A stretch of 64,000 bases of DNA from Symsagittifera roscoffensis (taxonomy: Eukaryota; Xenacoelomorpha; Acoela; Convolutidae): contig NC_087062.1 in NCBI RefSeq assembly GCF_963678635.1, positions 71,453,345 to 71,517,344 of the forward strand, read 5' to 3'. Positions 34,311-45,903 of this stretch are shown piece by piece. The position numbers and the translations under genes were made by a program. The notes beneath the pieces are model-generated. The model did no database searches and was not told the origin of the DNA. It saw only the letters and a list, made by a program, of their open reading frames with translations. How positions within the stretch are numbered: position 1 is the first letter of the stretch; every line of letters begins with the position of its first letter.

Positions 34311-36080
34311 CATTGACCTTCTTCTATCCAGAGTATAATAAACAGAAGATTTCACCACAAGTTTACGTGAGAAAAGCCATCCAGAGCCAACAGGAGATGA
34401 ACGATTTATGCAGACGCATTAACGCCAAAACACAAATTCGATAACAAAAAAAAACACTAAAGAGAAGTTAGTTAGGGCAAAGCCATACAAATTAGGTTAG
34501 TATGTCTGGGTGTTTTAAACCGTTATTCTACCTAAGGGAACCGAAAAGCTTCTAAGGAAATGGAGGGGGCCCTTTGAGATTGCTGAAGTTCACCAGCAGG
34601 GCAGTTTCTGTCGCTTGAGTACAGGACGAACTGCATATTATGCAAAACTGAAACTACACGTTCCATCACCGGAGGATTGGTGATTCACTTGAAAAATGGA
34701 AGGCCTGAAAAAACCTGATGGCGAAAACGGCCTGTGAGGTGAACGAAAAATGAACCAGGGAGAAGATTGATGGTAATGAAGCCTCGAGCATGAGTAACAA
34801 TGAAAAAAATCAAGGTAAACTCGGATGAAGGCTTCGTTGTTGAAGAGGATGGGAGTTAACCTGAGCAAGACGAGGCACAAAAATCAATACAACCAGACAA
34901 GCGTATGACAATGAATACAAGGAGAGGAGGACGAAAGAAGACCAGCATGGTTTATGGGGATAAATTCTTGATTGACATGATAATCCAAATTGAAATCGGG
35001 GCAGAACTGTTCGGCATTAACGAGCTAATACCAGACCAAGAGTGGCAGATCATCAAGGACGATGAATCATTCTGGCAAGAGGATCACAGCCTTCCGGAGC
35101 TGGAAATGACTCTGGATCAGAGCATGACAGAGAGGAGGGAACACCACACTTCAGTGGGAACACCGAGATACCTGCAAGTGAAGAAAAGGTCCAACCAAAC
35201 AAAAAGTCAATTTGTCGGCAATAAAACAGATTTGGGAAAAAGACTTCGTGTTCGACTGGATGGCAACAGAGCGACCCCTCAAGATACCCTCGAGTAATCT
35301 AGAGTCAACACAATCGACGGGGACGTCGATAAAGTTTTCTGTTCGGGGAGTGGGAGTAGGACTTACATAAATCGAAAATTTACTGGTTAAGAAATTTAGG
35401 GAAACAAGGGAAAAAAACGTACTGGAAGAGCAACAAGAAGAGGTTGAACCCCCTTGGCAGAATTATCCAAACTTAATTCGAAATAACTAATGAATACTCG
35501 GAAATCATCTTCATCACAGACTGCAACTTCATCTTATCTGACGCGGCCAGTGCAATCTGCATTACCGGGGACATGAAACTCACGACCAGGTAGGAAGCGG
35601 ACTTTAAAGGGGGCTATCAGGTTGTGAAGTAGACAAAGACCGCGATTAGGTGGCTTGACCGCATTTGCTCCCTCAGTCTCACAGATGCTTCGCAAGAACT
35701 TATGCGTTTCGGTGAAAAGGTTCAGCGAAAAGAATGTCGTGGACCCGGAACACGTGGTACTATCCTTGACATGACTGAGAGACTTTCTTCTTCTAAGTGA
35801 TGGATGTCTCAAAACTAGCTTACGATCCAATGAGAGGCAGACTAAAACCCAGAAAACTATATGCCAAATTACATGTGATCTTCGCTGAGGCAGAAATCGC
35901 AATGCACCTCCATTAGAAAATTTACTTGCGCATTGCCTGAGACTATTGGAAGTAAACTTGACCATGATGCAGAATGGAAAGGGCATCTTCAGATTACATC
36001 TAGGGTGCCTGAATCTTAAACTGAAACCTAAGTTGTGAGTTACATGTAACCACGGTAGAATAGATGGTAAAAACAACTTG
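34311..36080 (+). pseudogene. Relic: integrase C-terminus, acidic region, macrodomain-like end (copy A)
   Basis: The sequence is homologous to 54750-56330 but heavily mutated. It starts LTFFYPEYNKQKISPQVYVR, and includes the GPF region of the integrase C-terminus (WRGPFEIAEVHQQG, about 34565-34605), an acidic domain with a 130-codon ORF (34905-35297), and GTSIKFSVRGVGVGLT near 35320. The end resembles the macrodomain-like domain (FILSDAASAICITGDMKL, then ADFKGGY). Beyond the point where the 45-61 kb element is truncated, this relic continues with KLAYDPMRGRLKPRKLYAKL, indicating a longer ancestral C-terminus. A near-identical duplicate is at 42776-44545. Confidence 0.65.
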
Positions 36081-36518
36081 AAAAAAAATATTTTAAAAAT
36101 AATTTAGATGCTTAATTTCAACCTTGATCCAATTTATACTATGCTAAGCAACTTATTGCATAATTTTAAACTGAAATGATGTCCAAAAGAGGTTGACGTA
36201 AATTGAACGCTTCATTGGCAAGTGCAAGAATCTGTCTGACAAACAAGAGCAAATATTTATCTCCAGCTTGAATATTTCTCAGAAATGTTCTAGTCCAAAT
36301 CGAAAGTTTGAATATTTTCTAGAATTTTCTGAGCCTCCTTTTCTTCAAAATTTCAGTGCTTACGCTTCAACGTTCTTTTCGTCGTGCATCGGCAAGTTCG
36401 GGTGTATCAGGTATATAGAGACCTAAACATTTTGACGTAACTAGTTTTAAAGTGGGTGGGGTATTTTGGTAGTAGTATTTAAAGCTGTAACACGATCTCG
36501 TCCCATGTCTTAAGTGAA
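36081..36518. other. Spacer between relic and LTR
   Basis: This AT-rich sequence has no recognised gene. It may be the untranslated tail of the relic or the original host flank. It is duplicated at 44546-44983. Confidence 0.4.
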
Positions 36519-37438
36519 TGTGACATTCGACCAGAATGTGAAAAATGCAATCTCTGCAGAATTCGAATTTTTAGCAGCGCGCCTTCCGAATTGGTGATTA
36601 TTGAGAATTAAGAACGTTATTGGAACGATTGACCAAACGGTGAGGGCTGGAATATTCTGGTATTTTGAAATTTCAAAAATTCGAATTATGACGTCATATT
36701 TCTGAGAAACGTCAGAAAAGGCCATTTTGGCTAAAAAAACGAGAAAGAAAAACAACAACATTAGCTGCGCTAACAACAACTACGAAATAGAGATTGGAAA
36801 ACGACAACGAGTTGCAGGAATAGCAGTGAACACTCCGAGTTGCAACTATTGTGCCGCTACAATAGTTGCAAGGCCGTTGCGAACAACGGTGAAGGGTGAA
36901 AGACGGCCTTCCGGATTAAGAAGAAATCAGGATTAACAAGCTTGATCCAGCGGATTCATCAATCCGGAAGGGTAAAAGAACTGAAACTTTTATCCTGTTA
37001 CATAACTTTTAGCTTCCTGTCATGTCCTGACTTGAATTTAATTAACATCTAGATTCATTTTGATAAGGATGAGAAGCTAGGAGTTGGGGGAAAGGGTTGA
37101 TCCATCTTCAATGGAGATGATGATTTTTATCTACTGAACAAAAACAATAGTAATATAATAAGTAGTAGCCCTGTTTTTAGGAGTGACCTCGTGGTCTGGG
37201 GATACTGAGACCCAGCCATGAGCTCACTATTTCTGCATGTAATTTAGTTAATTTGAGTGTTTTGACCGAAACCGAAAGCAGTAACGTTTTGGTCGACCCG
37301 ATGTTAGAAAGACCACCGAAAAGTACTGGCTTGGTAGAGACGGTGAAAAGCATGCAAAGCTCTGTTTAGACGTTAGCCAGTCGTCTTAAGACTCCGTTTT
37401 GTCTTCCGTCGATATGTATCTTCCGGGCGAATGTTACA
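36519..37438 (+). repeat. LTR, copy in duplication unit A (920 bp)
   Basis: The LTR begins TGTGACATTCG and ends CGAATGTTACA, giving the usual TG..CA ends inside short imperfect inverted repeats. It is practically identical to the 44984-45903 LTR, being its duplicate. It includes one AATCCGGAAGGGT hairpin (about 36908-36974). Confidence 0.9.
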
Positions 37439-40400
37439 TAGATGTTTTTATGGCGCTCCTGGGTGTTATTCTTTTTAACATCATGACCGGCGGAACCATT
37501 AACGAGCACTCCGCGCCGAGCGGATGCTCACATTAACGCCCTTAATAGGCCTAAACCGCCGGGGCGGAAGGGTAGTTCGGAACGCGGAAGCCTTCCGGAT
37601 TGCCGTGAATAGCTTTTTAACTTAGTTAAGACCGAAAATTCACGAATCAGGAAGGGTGGGGGGAATCGCGAACCCCTCGTCCCCTGAGTGGTTTGTGACC
37701 AAAAACACTTAAAGATATATGTAAAACCAAACAAAAAGTAGTATAGTACCCAAGAAAAACAAAAAACAAAAAAAATAACCGAAAAAACCAAAAACAGTAA
37801 AAAAGTAAAAAATCAGTAGAAATCATCCCCCCAGACAAGATGTGATCCGACCCCCCCGTTTGTTGTTGACAGATATATTGTTGTTACAGGCATTTATATC
37901 AGTCAGGATAGTTACGATCAGTTTTGCAGCCCGTTTGTGAGGCTTGTACTGTAGGGTTATTTGAGCATTTAAGCACGTTAATGATAAATTGCGCTCAATC
38001 CGGAAGGGTCAGCAGATTTGCGCTCAATTCGGAAGGGTCTTGGGAGAAGACTGATCCGGCAAGCAGTACAAGGAGTAACAAGAAGAGGCTCAACAACAAC
38101 AACAATCGACTGTTGGGTATCGTTAACAAGTTTTGTATCCCTTTTGGTACAAAAAGTAAGATAATAATCTGTGGGGGGCTCGACAGTGCTGCACTGTAGT
38201 GACCCTTCACCGAACTGCGAATATCCGAGTTAAGCACCTTAATTCGGATATTAAACAAACCCGGAGGGGTATAGTATTACTAATATTATTAATTATATAG
38301 CCTATATTAATAGTCTTATATCGTTTTTCAGTGAAAAACAACGAAAACAGACCGGTTTTTAGGGTCAAAATAGCGATATTTTGATTCCCCCACAAGTCGC
38401 GATTTTTGAAATATCGATATTTTTGAAACGGAAAAAAGCGCTAAGTTAGTGTGTTACATCGTAACTGCACTACCATAATAGAGAGAACCGGTTAGGTTTA
38501 GTTCGGAAGTGGTTGGAACTATTTTGGTACCGAGAACCGAAATTTGGTGATTTTTGAGAAAACGAAACACTATAAATTTAGAAAATTTTGTAAAATTTTT
38601 GAGTTACAACAGTAAAAATAGTTGTTCGGACAACCTCCACTAGTGAATCTACAAGTTTTAAAACCCGCTACCCGAAAGCCTTCCGGGTTGCAGAGAAATC
38701 GAACTTAACGTGTTTGATTTGGTGGATTCATCAATCCGGAGGGGTACAGGTAGCATAGTTTTTCGCAAATTTTTTCGGCAAAAGCGTTTTAGATCGGGTC
38801 TTTTGCTTTGAAATAGAAGCGTATAGGCCTTCTGAGCTCGGATCAATAATTTTTAGGTCGAAAGGACCAGATTTGCGGAAAAAGTTAGGCGGAACCTATA
38901 AGAGAGAAAAATTTTTGAGTTTAGAAAAAAGACGTTTTGGTTGATAACTTTGGAACTACTGGACATATCGAGTTGATCTTGGTACCAATAGATCAGAAAT
39001 TAGCGGAGCTTACTGATAGGGACAAAAATTTTTCGGAAAAGTAAGCGTGAAAATTTTTTGAGATTGTTTTTAGCAAATTCCTCAATTTGGAAGGGTACAC
39101 CCTTCACGTTTTACAAAAATTTTTTAGAAAAGCCCTTATACCCCTACCAAAAGGTAATAGCGATTGAATAAAGTAACTTTAGGCTGTTCTAGACGAAAAG
39201 GGAAGGCTAAAGGCACAGCAAAACCTTAATCGAGCCGAAGTTAGGCGAGCGATAAGACCCTTCACCGTTAGTGTGAATTGCCAATTAAGAGGCTTAACTT
39301 CAATCCGGAAGGGTCTAGGAAAGTAGCACATACCCTTCCTAGTTAATTGAAAGAGCAAAATTGCATCGGAGAACGTATCCGGAGGGGTATAGGTTGAAAG
39401 TAAGAAATCTCCGAAAAGCTACTTTTACAAAACCGGAGGGTTCCCAATCCGGAGGGGTCAAAATTTTTTTCAAGTTAGGAGGGTTCCGAATCCGGAGGGG
39501 TCTTATAGTTGCTAATTCGGAGGGGTCCAAATCCGGAGGGGTCCTATAGTTGCTAATTCGGAGGGGTCCAAATCCGGATGGGTCTTATATTAACTAACTC
39601 AGAGGGGTCCCAATCCGGAGGGGTCTAGATTCTGCCAGTCCGGAAGGGTCCTATTTGTGCCAATCCGGATGGGTATTATTTTATTAAAGGACTTAGGTAA
39701 ACGAAAGAAAGACTAAAAAGTGAGAGGTATTAGGTTATTAGCACACAGGCTAGGTATCAGTGACTGCACTGGTAACTTGCCTTTCAATAAGAACCAGACC
39801 AAAAAAAAACAGGTCCGAACTCGGATTTTCGTCTAAATTAAAAAGAGCGTGATTCATTGGTGTGGATTGTAACATAATACGTTTTTGGGAAAAGTGACTG
39901 CCCTGAAGATTTTAGTAGGTCAAGCTCGGGCAGTCTGAAGGCAGATAGGTAACACAGTACTCGGTGGGTGCAATAGACGCCCACTTGAGAAAATTACTGC
40001 CTTCAAAGCTTTGTCTGTTCGGTGCAGCACCGAGCAGGGAAAGTTTTTTTTTCTTTAAAAGACAAGTTTGACTATTGTACTGCGACCGACTAAGAGTACA
40101 TTACAAATAAGTTTTTTATAGAGACTTTCATATTCTGTCATTATATATATTTTTTGTTTGTGATTTTAAATCAACATAAACTGTGCTTGATTGGGTAGTG
40201 AGTACACTACCTTTTAAATTGACTGATAACATCATATTGTGCTAGTTCTCAAATCTTACGACCGATAATTGATTAGTGTGAATAAATTTTATACAAACTG
40301 TACTCTGATAACATACAGGGATTCGTGGTCACTATTTATTAGAATTATTGTGAAAATTATTGTGTTGTGTCATTATTATTGTTAATAAAATTATAAGGTC

Positions 40401-40447
40401 TCTAGCAATCGAGTTAAGTATAGGCATTAAAAAGTGACAAATAGAGA
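37439..40447 (+). repeat. Leader with CCGGAGGGGT hairpin repeats, unit A
   Basis: This is about 3 kb of non-coding leader between LTR and gag. It is filled with AATCCGGAGGGGT motifs, many paired with an upstream ACCCTTC or CCTTCCGGATT to form hairpins. Examples are 37590-37664, 38202-38274, 38676-38750, 39257-39314 and 39330-39388. From 39430 to 39670 there is a dense array of about 14 motifs. It is duplicated at 45904-48897. Confidence 0.8.
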
Positions 40448-42160
40448 ATGAGTCTAGACAAGTCAAGGATACCAAAAAGAGGTAATAGCTCTAGGAAATT
40501 CATACCTGAAAAGCAAAGAAAAACGATGACCGATCCTTTTGTGGATTGGATCAAGCGATCCCGGTCCGACAAAGGGGAGACGATTTCAGGCAGAATGGTT
40601 AAAACGAGAAGTCAGAAGACCTCAGAAGAGCGAAAAGAACTGTTAGAAAGGGAGGTCAAAACGGACCATACCATGAACGACAACCAGTAAGTAAATGGAC
40701 TGGAAGGGAGAGGCAGAAGGCTGGCGAGTGAATCTACTCCGGTAGAACAAGGCCATGATTTTGCCACTTCCACCGGGACATTGGATCGAGAGGAGATGTC
40801 GGAACTGTCCGACATCTCAACCGAAGTAGCGGCAACGAGAAGATCTCCGACAGACAACACTATGATGGCAGGCGGAACTGGGAAACAAACAACGTCATCA
40901 TCGTTCTCAGAAAGAATGAAGAACACCTTCGGAAACATCTTTCCATTCACCATGGGAGGAGGCGCAGGAAACGAAGTTGAATCCCAGGAGGAAGAGGATG
41001 AACAGGAGCAAGGGGACTTTGGATCTCAGGTCAGCCTCAACAGTTCGATCCAGGAGAACGAGGCATACGTCGGAAGAGAGACTGGAACCATGGACAACTT
41101 TGGTGTAGTGACAACGATAAGCAAAGAGGCAAACACACCGGGCCAGTCAAAAGACTTCGCGATTATGACGAGTTCAGAGCCACAAACTGGAGAGAGTAGA
41201 ACCAGAGGGCTAGGCAACGCGTTAGCGGATCCTGAAATAGATAATGGGAAGACGTCGAGACAGAGAGTCAAGGCCCGGATCTCGACCAGCACGAAGCTAC
41301 CTGGGACCAACAGGGTTACACCGCCACTAGTGACGCCACTCATGGATAACGGGGCAGCACTAGAAGAAGCCTTAAACAACATAGTGGACAGTTTAGGAGA
41401 ACAAAACGAGCAGATGTCAATAAGGATGAGTGAACTAGAAAGGGCAGTCCACATTGAAAGAGAGAGTCTGCGGGAAGAAATAAACCGCAACAGACAAGAA
41501 GTTGGCAGGAGCGAGAAACGCTTGAAAGAAAGAACGGACGAACATATGGCGAGGAACTTGTCGCGAATGACAAGAGAGGCGGAACAGCGAGAGTTACGCT
41601 TAAGAGACGACATGGAGAAGTTAAGAATTCAACAAGAGCAGTCTCTTGGGACTCTTGACACAAAGATAGACGCGATGATGGAGAGGCGAACTCAGGCTAT
41701 CATGGATAGGTTGGACGGGCTACTAAGCAGCAAGAGTGGACCAAAAGAAGGAGAACCGAACTCGGGAGGTCCCAGCAAGGAACCGAGGGTGAACTTCAAT
41801 GAACATCAGAGGAGGAAGACGTATGGATCCACTAGGCGAGGCAGGGGCAGTTCATCAGGCTATGCCACAAGGGGTAATGGAACATGGGGCCCGAACAGTA
41901 GAGCAAGTTCAACGGGGAACAGACAAACCTCTAACGAACGACCAACGCAAGGCACACATGCGACTGGGAGAAGTGACTCCGGCAAGGCAACAGGGGGCAT
42001 GCAAGCCCGAGGAGGAGTCATGTGGGCCAAGCGGGAAACGCTCACGGTGATTCGGATTGCAGGGATGCACCGCACACAGAGCCTTGGACGAGGTGTGAGG
42101 ACACTCAAGCGGGACACTCAAGGGATGCTACGGCAATGGCCACAGCATTTGAACCCCTAA
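40448..42160 (+). pseudogene. Gag-1 (coiled-coil) ORF with in-frame stop, unit A
   Basis: An 80-codon segment (40448-40690) ends in TAA. The same frame then stays open from 40691 to 42160 and carries the 459-codon coiled-coil protein. It is the duplicate of 48898-50607, with one extra arginine codon near 41838. The protein is discussed at that entry. Confidence 0.7.
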
Positions 42161-42909
42161 ACAGGTCTTTGGAGACATTCCTGACAAGGTTATCAAGAAC
42201 CAATGAACGCAGTGAGAAGTCCAGAAGAGTCTTTAAGAAATCAAGATGCTACAAAGACGAATCTGATGGCTGTATTGATACCTGGATAGAGGTAATGAAG
42301 CTGCATTTCGAGGAAGAGGACTTGTCGGAGAGACAGGAATGCAGTGCGCTCACCAGCAACTTGGAGGGGACAGCCCTGAACTGTGTCATGGCCAAGAAGC
42401 AATATCAACGTGACACTGCTGAGAAAATCTTCGAAATCTTGTTGAACCGTTTTGGATCAGGGGTGCAGGGGCACCAGGCGATGATGCGCTCCGAGAAACC
42501 GAGGCAACGAGAAGATGAAACGATAGACAAGTTTCTCGATGATTTGGAAATGCTGAGGAGACGCAGCCAACCGGACGAGTCAAACCGAAGGATGAACTTG
42601 GCCGTAGCCTCAAAATTCATCGATGGTGTGAAGAATGATGAACTTCGTACGATGCTAGCAACGCATTACACGCCACTATCAACTAATGCGCCAACACCGG
42701 AGGAGTTGAGGCTCAAATCAAAAGAGTATCTTTTGTTGAAACCTCCTTCGAGATCCGGATATTACAAGAACCTTACATTGACCTTCTTCTATCCAGAGTA
42801 TAATAAACAGAAGATTTCACCACAAGTTTACGTGAGAAAAGCCATCCAGAGCCAACAGGAGATGAACGATTTATGCAGACGCATTAACGCCAAAACACAA
42901 ATTCGATAA
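42136..42909 (+). CDS. Chimeric ORF: capsid fused to integrase C-terminal fragment
   Basis: From ATG 42136 the frame encodes the Gag capsid (MATAFEPLNRSLETFLTRL onward) as in 50583-51218. At about 42771 it crosses the duplication junction and continues in frame as LTLTFFYPEYNKQKISPQVY, the integrase C-terminal region of the relic, ending TAA at 42909. The fusion removes both zinc knuckles, protease and everything else. It is a by-product of the tandem duplication and there is no sign that it is functional, but the frame is open across the junction. Confidence 0.7.
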   Translation: MATAFEPLNRSLETFLTRLSRTNERSEKSRRVFKKSRCYKDESDGCIDTWIEVMKLHFEEEDLSERQECSALTSNLEGTALNCVMAKKQYQRDTAEKIFEILLNRFGSGVQGHQAMMRSEKPRQREDETIDKFLDDLEMLRRRSQPDESNRRMNLAVASKFIDGVKNDELRTMLATHYTPLSTNAPTPEELRLKSKEYLLLKPPSRSGYYKNLTLTFFYPEYNKQKISPQVYVRKAIQSQQEMNDLCRRINAKTQIR

Positions 42910-44545
42910 CAAAAAAAAACACTAAAGAGAAGTTAGTTAGGGCAAAGCCATACAAATTAGGTTAGTATGTCTGGGTGTTTTAAACCGTTATTCTACCTAA
43001 GGGAACCGAAAAGCTTCTAAGGAAATGGAGGGGGCCCTTTGAGATTGCTGAAGTTCACCAGCAGGGCAGTTTCTGTCGCTTGAGTACAGGACGAACTGCA
43101 TATTATGCAAAACTGAAACTACACGTTCCATCACCGGAGGATTGGTGATTCACTTGAAAAATGGAAGGCCTGAAAAAACCTGATGGCGAAAACGGCCTGT
43201 GAGGTGAACGAAAAATGAACCAGGGAGAAGATTGATGGTAATGAAGCCTCGAGCATGAGTAACAATGAAAAAAATCAAGGTAAACTCGGATGAAGGCTTC
43301 GTTGTTGAAGAGGATGGGAGTTAACCTGAGCAAGACGAGGCACAAAAATCAATACAACCAGACAAGCGTATGACAATGAATACAAGGAGAGGAGGACGAA
43401 AGAAGACCAGCATGGTTTATGGGGATAAATTCTTGATTGACATGATAATCCAAATTGAAATCGGGGCAGAACTGTTCGGCATTAACGAGCTAATACCAGA
43501 CCAAAAGTGGCAGATCATCAAGGACGATGAATCATTCTGGCAAGAGGATCACAGCCTTCCGGAGCTGGAAATGACTCTGGATCAGAGCATGACAGAGAGC
43601 AGGGAACACCACACTTCAGTGGGAACACCGAGATACCTGCAAGTGAAGAAAAGGTCCAACCAAACAAAAAGTCAATTTGTCGGCAATAAAACAGATTTGG
43701 GAAAAAGACTTCGTGTTCGACTGGATGGCAACAGAGCGACCCCTCAAGATACCCTCGAGTAATCTAGAGTCAACACAATCGACGGGGACGTCGATAAAGT
43801 TTTCTGTTCGGGGAGTGGGAGTAGGACTTACATAAATCGAAAATTTACTGGTTAAGAAATTTAGGGAAACAAGGGAAAAAAACGTACTGGAAGAGCAACA
43901 AGAAGAGGTTGAACCCCCTTGGCAGAATTATCCAAACTTAATTCGAAATAACTAATGAATACTCGGAAATCATCTTCATCACAGACTGCAACTTCATCTT
44001 ATCTGACGCGGCCAGTGCAATCTGCATTACCGGGGACATGAAACTCACGACCAGGTAGGAAGCGGACTTTAAAGGGGGCTATCAGGTTGTGAAGTAGACA
44101 AAGACCGCGATTAGGTGGCTTGACCGCATTTGCTCCCTCAGTCTCACAGATGCTTCGCAAGAACTTATGCGTTTCGGTGAAAAGGTTCAGCGAAAAGAAT
44201 GTCGTGGACCCGGAACACGTGGTACTATCCTTGACATGACTGAGAGACTTTCTTCTTCTAAGTGATGGATGTCTCAAAACTAGCTTACGATCCAATGAGA
44301 GGCAGACTAAAACCCAGAAAACTATATGCCAAATTACATGTGATCTTCGCTGAGGCAGAAATCGCAATGCACCTCCATTAGAAAATTTACTTGCGCATTG
44401 CCTGAGACTATTGGAAGTAAACTTGACCATGATGCAGAATGGAAAGGGCATCTTCAGATTACATCTAGGGTGCCTGAATCTTAAACTGAAACCTAAGTTG
44501 TGAGTTACATGTAACCACGGTAGAATAGATGGTAAAAACAACTTG
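42776..44545 (+). pseudogene. Relic integrase end, acidic region, macrodomain-like end (copy B)
   Basis: This is the duplicate of 34311-36080, with only scattered substitutions (for example Gln-Lys instead of Gln-Glu in the 130-codon acidic ORF at 43370-43762). It lies directly upstream of the 5' LTR of the main element, separated by a 438-bp spacer. Confidence 0.7.
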
Positions 44546-44983
44546 AAAAAAAATATTTTAAAAATAATTTAGATGCTTAATTTCAACCTTGATCCAATTT
44601 ATACTATGCTAAGCAACTTATTGCATAATTTTAAACTGAAATGATGTCCAAAAGAGGTTGACGTAAATTGAACGCTTCATTGGCAAGTGCAAGAATCTGT
44701 CTGACAAACAAGAGCAAATATTTATCTCCAGCTTGAATATTTCTCAGAAATGTTCTAGTCCAAATCGAAAGTTTGAATATTTTCTAGAATTTTCTGAGCC
44801 TCCTTTTCTTCAAAATTTCAGTGCTTACGCTTCAACGTTCTTTTCGTCGTGCATCGGCAAGTTCGGGTGTATCAGGTATATAGAGACCTAAACATTTTGA
44901 CGTAACTAGTTTTAAAGTGGGTGGGGTATTTTGGTAGTAGTATTTAAAGCTGTAACACGATCTCGTCCCATGTCTTAAGTGAA
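44546..44983. other. Spacer before 5' LTR
   Basis: This is the duplicate of 36081-36518, AT-rich and without a recognised gene. The bases next to the LTR (AAGTGAA) do not form a clear target duplication with those after the 3' LTR (GAACCGG). Confidence 0.4.
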
Positions 44984-45903
44984 TGTGACATTCGACCAGA
45001 ATGTGAAAAATGCAATCTCTGCAGAATTCGAATTTTTAGCAGCGCGCCTTCCGAATTGGTGATTATTGAGAATTAAGAACGTTATTGGAACGATTGACCA
45101 AACGGTGAGGGCTGGAATATTCTGGTATTTTGAAATTTCAAAAATTCGAATTATGACGTCATATTTCTGAGAAACGTCAGAAAAGGCCATTTTGGCTAAA
45201 AAAACGAGAAAGAAAAACAACAACATTAGCTGCGCTAACAACAACTACGAAATAGAGATTGGAAAACGACAACGAGTTGCAGGAATAGCAGTGAACACTC
45301 CGAGTTGCAACTATTGTGCCGCTACAATAGTTGCAAGGCCGTTGCGAACAACGGTGAAGGGTGAAAGACGGCCTTCCGGATTAAGAAGAAATCAGGATTA
45401 ACAAGCTTGATCCAGCGGATTCATCAATCCGGAAGGGTATAAGAACTGAAACTTTTATCCTGTTACATAACTTTTAGCTTCCTGTCATGTCCTGACTTGA
45501 ATTTAATTAACATCTAGATTCATTTTGATAAGGATGAGAAGCTAGGAGTTGGGGGAAAGGGTTGATCCATCTTCAATGGAGATGATGATTTTTATCTACT
45601 GAACAAAAACAATAGTAATATAATAAGTAGTAGCCCTGTTTTTAGGAGTGACCTCGTGGTCTGGGGATACTGAGACCCAGCCATGAGCTCACTATTTCTG
45701 CATGTAATTTAGTTAATTTGAGTGTTTTGACCGAAACCGAAAGCAGTAACGTTTTGGTCGACCCGATGTTAGAAAGACCACCGAAAAGTACTGGCTTGGT
45801 AGAGACGGTGAAAAGCATGCAAAGCTCTGTTTAGACGTTAGCCAGTCGTCTTAAGACTCCGTTTTGTCTTCCGTCGATATGTATCTTCCGGGCGAATGTT
45901 ACA
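44984..45903 (+). repeat. 5' LTR of main element (920 bp)
   Basis: It has ends TGTGACATTCG and CGAATGTTACA. It matches 59289-61126 once the hAT insertion is removed, and 61149-62067 in reverse orientation. Confidence 0.92.

Larger units (their letters stand above)
34311..42775 (+). repeat. Tandem segmental duplication, unit A (8.46 kb)
   Basis: The unit comprises the relic 3' end, a 440-bp spacer, a complete LTR, the leader and most of gag, and it recurs almost unchanged at 42776-51218. The offset is 8465 bp at the left and 8447 bp at the right because of small indels, including a 14-bp loss near 47376 in unit B. The junction at 42771-42776 joins capsid codons to the integrase C-terminus. 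Confidence 0.9.

Noticed and set aside
35534-36076. 180-codon minus-strand ORF (and duplicate at 43999-44541)
   Set aside because: It is antisense to the relic's macrodomain-like region, which has homology on the plus strand.
39430-39680. CRISPR-like array from evenly repeated CCGGAGGGGTC
   Set aside because: Repeat and spacer lengths vary, spacers are themselves related, and the context is a eukaryotic retrotransposon leader.
41026-41613. 195-codon minus-strand ORF (and its duplicate at 49476-50063)
   Set aside because: It is a shadow of the coiled-coil Gag frame on the opposite strand, created by its codon bias.
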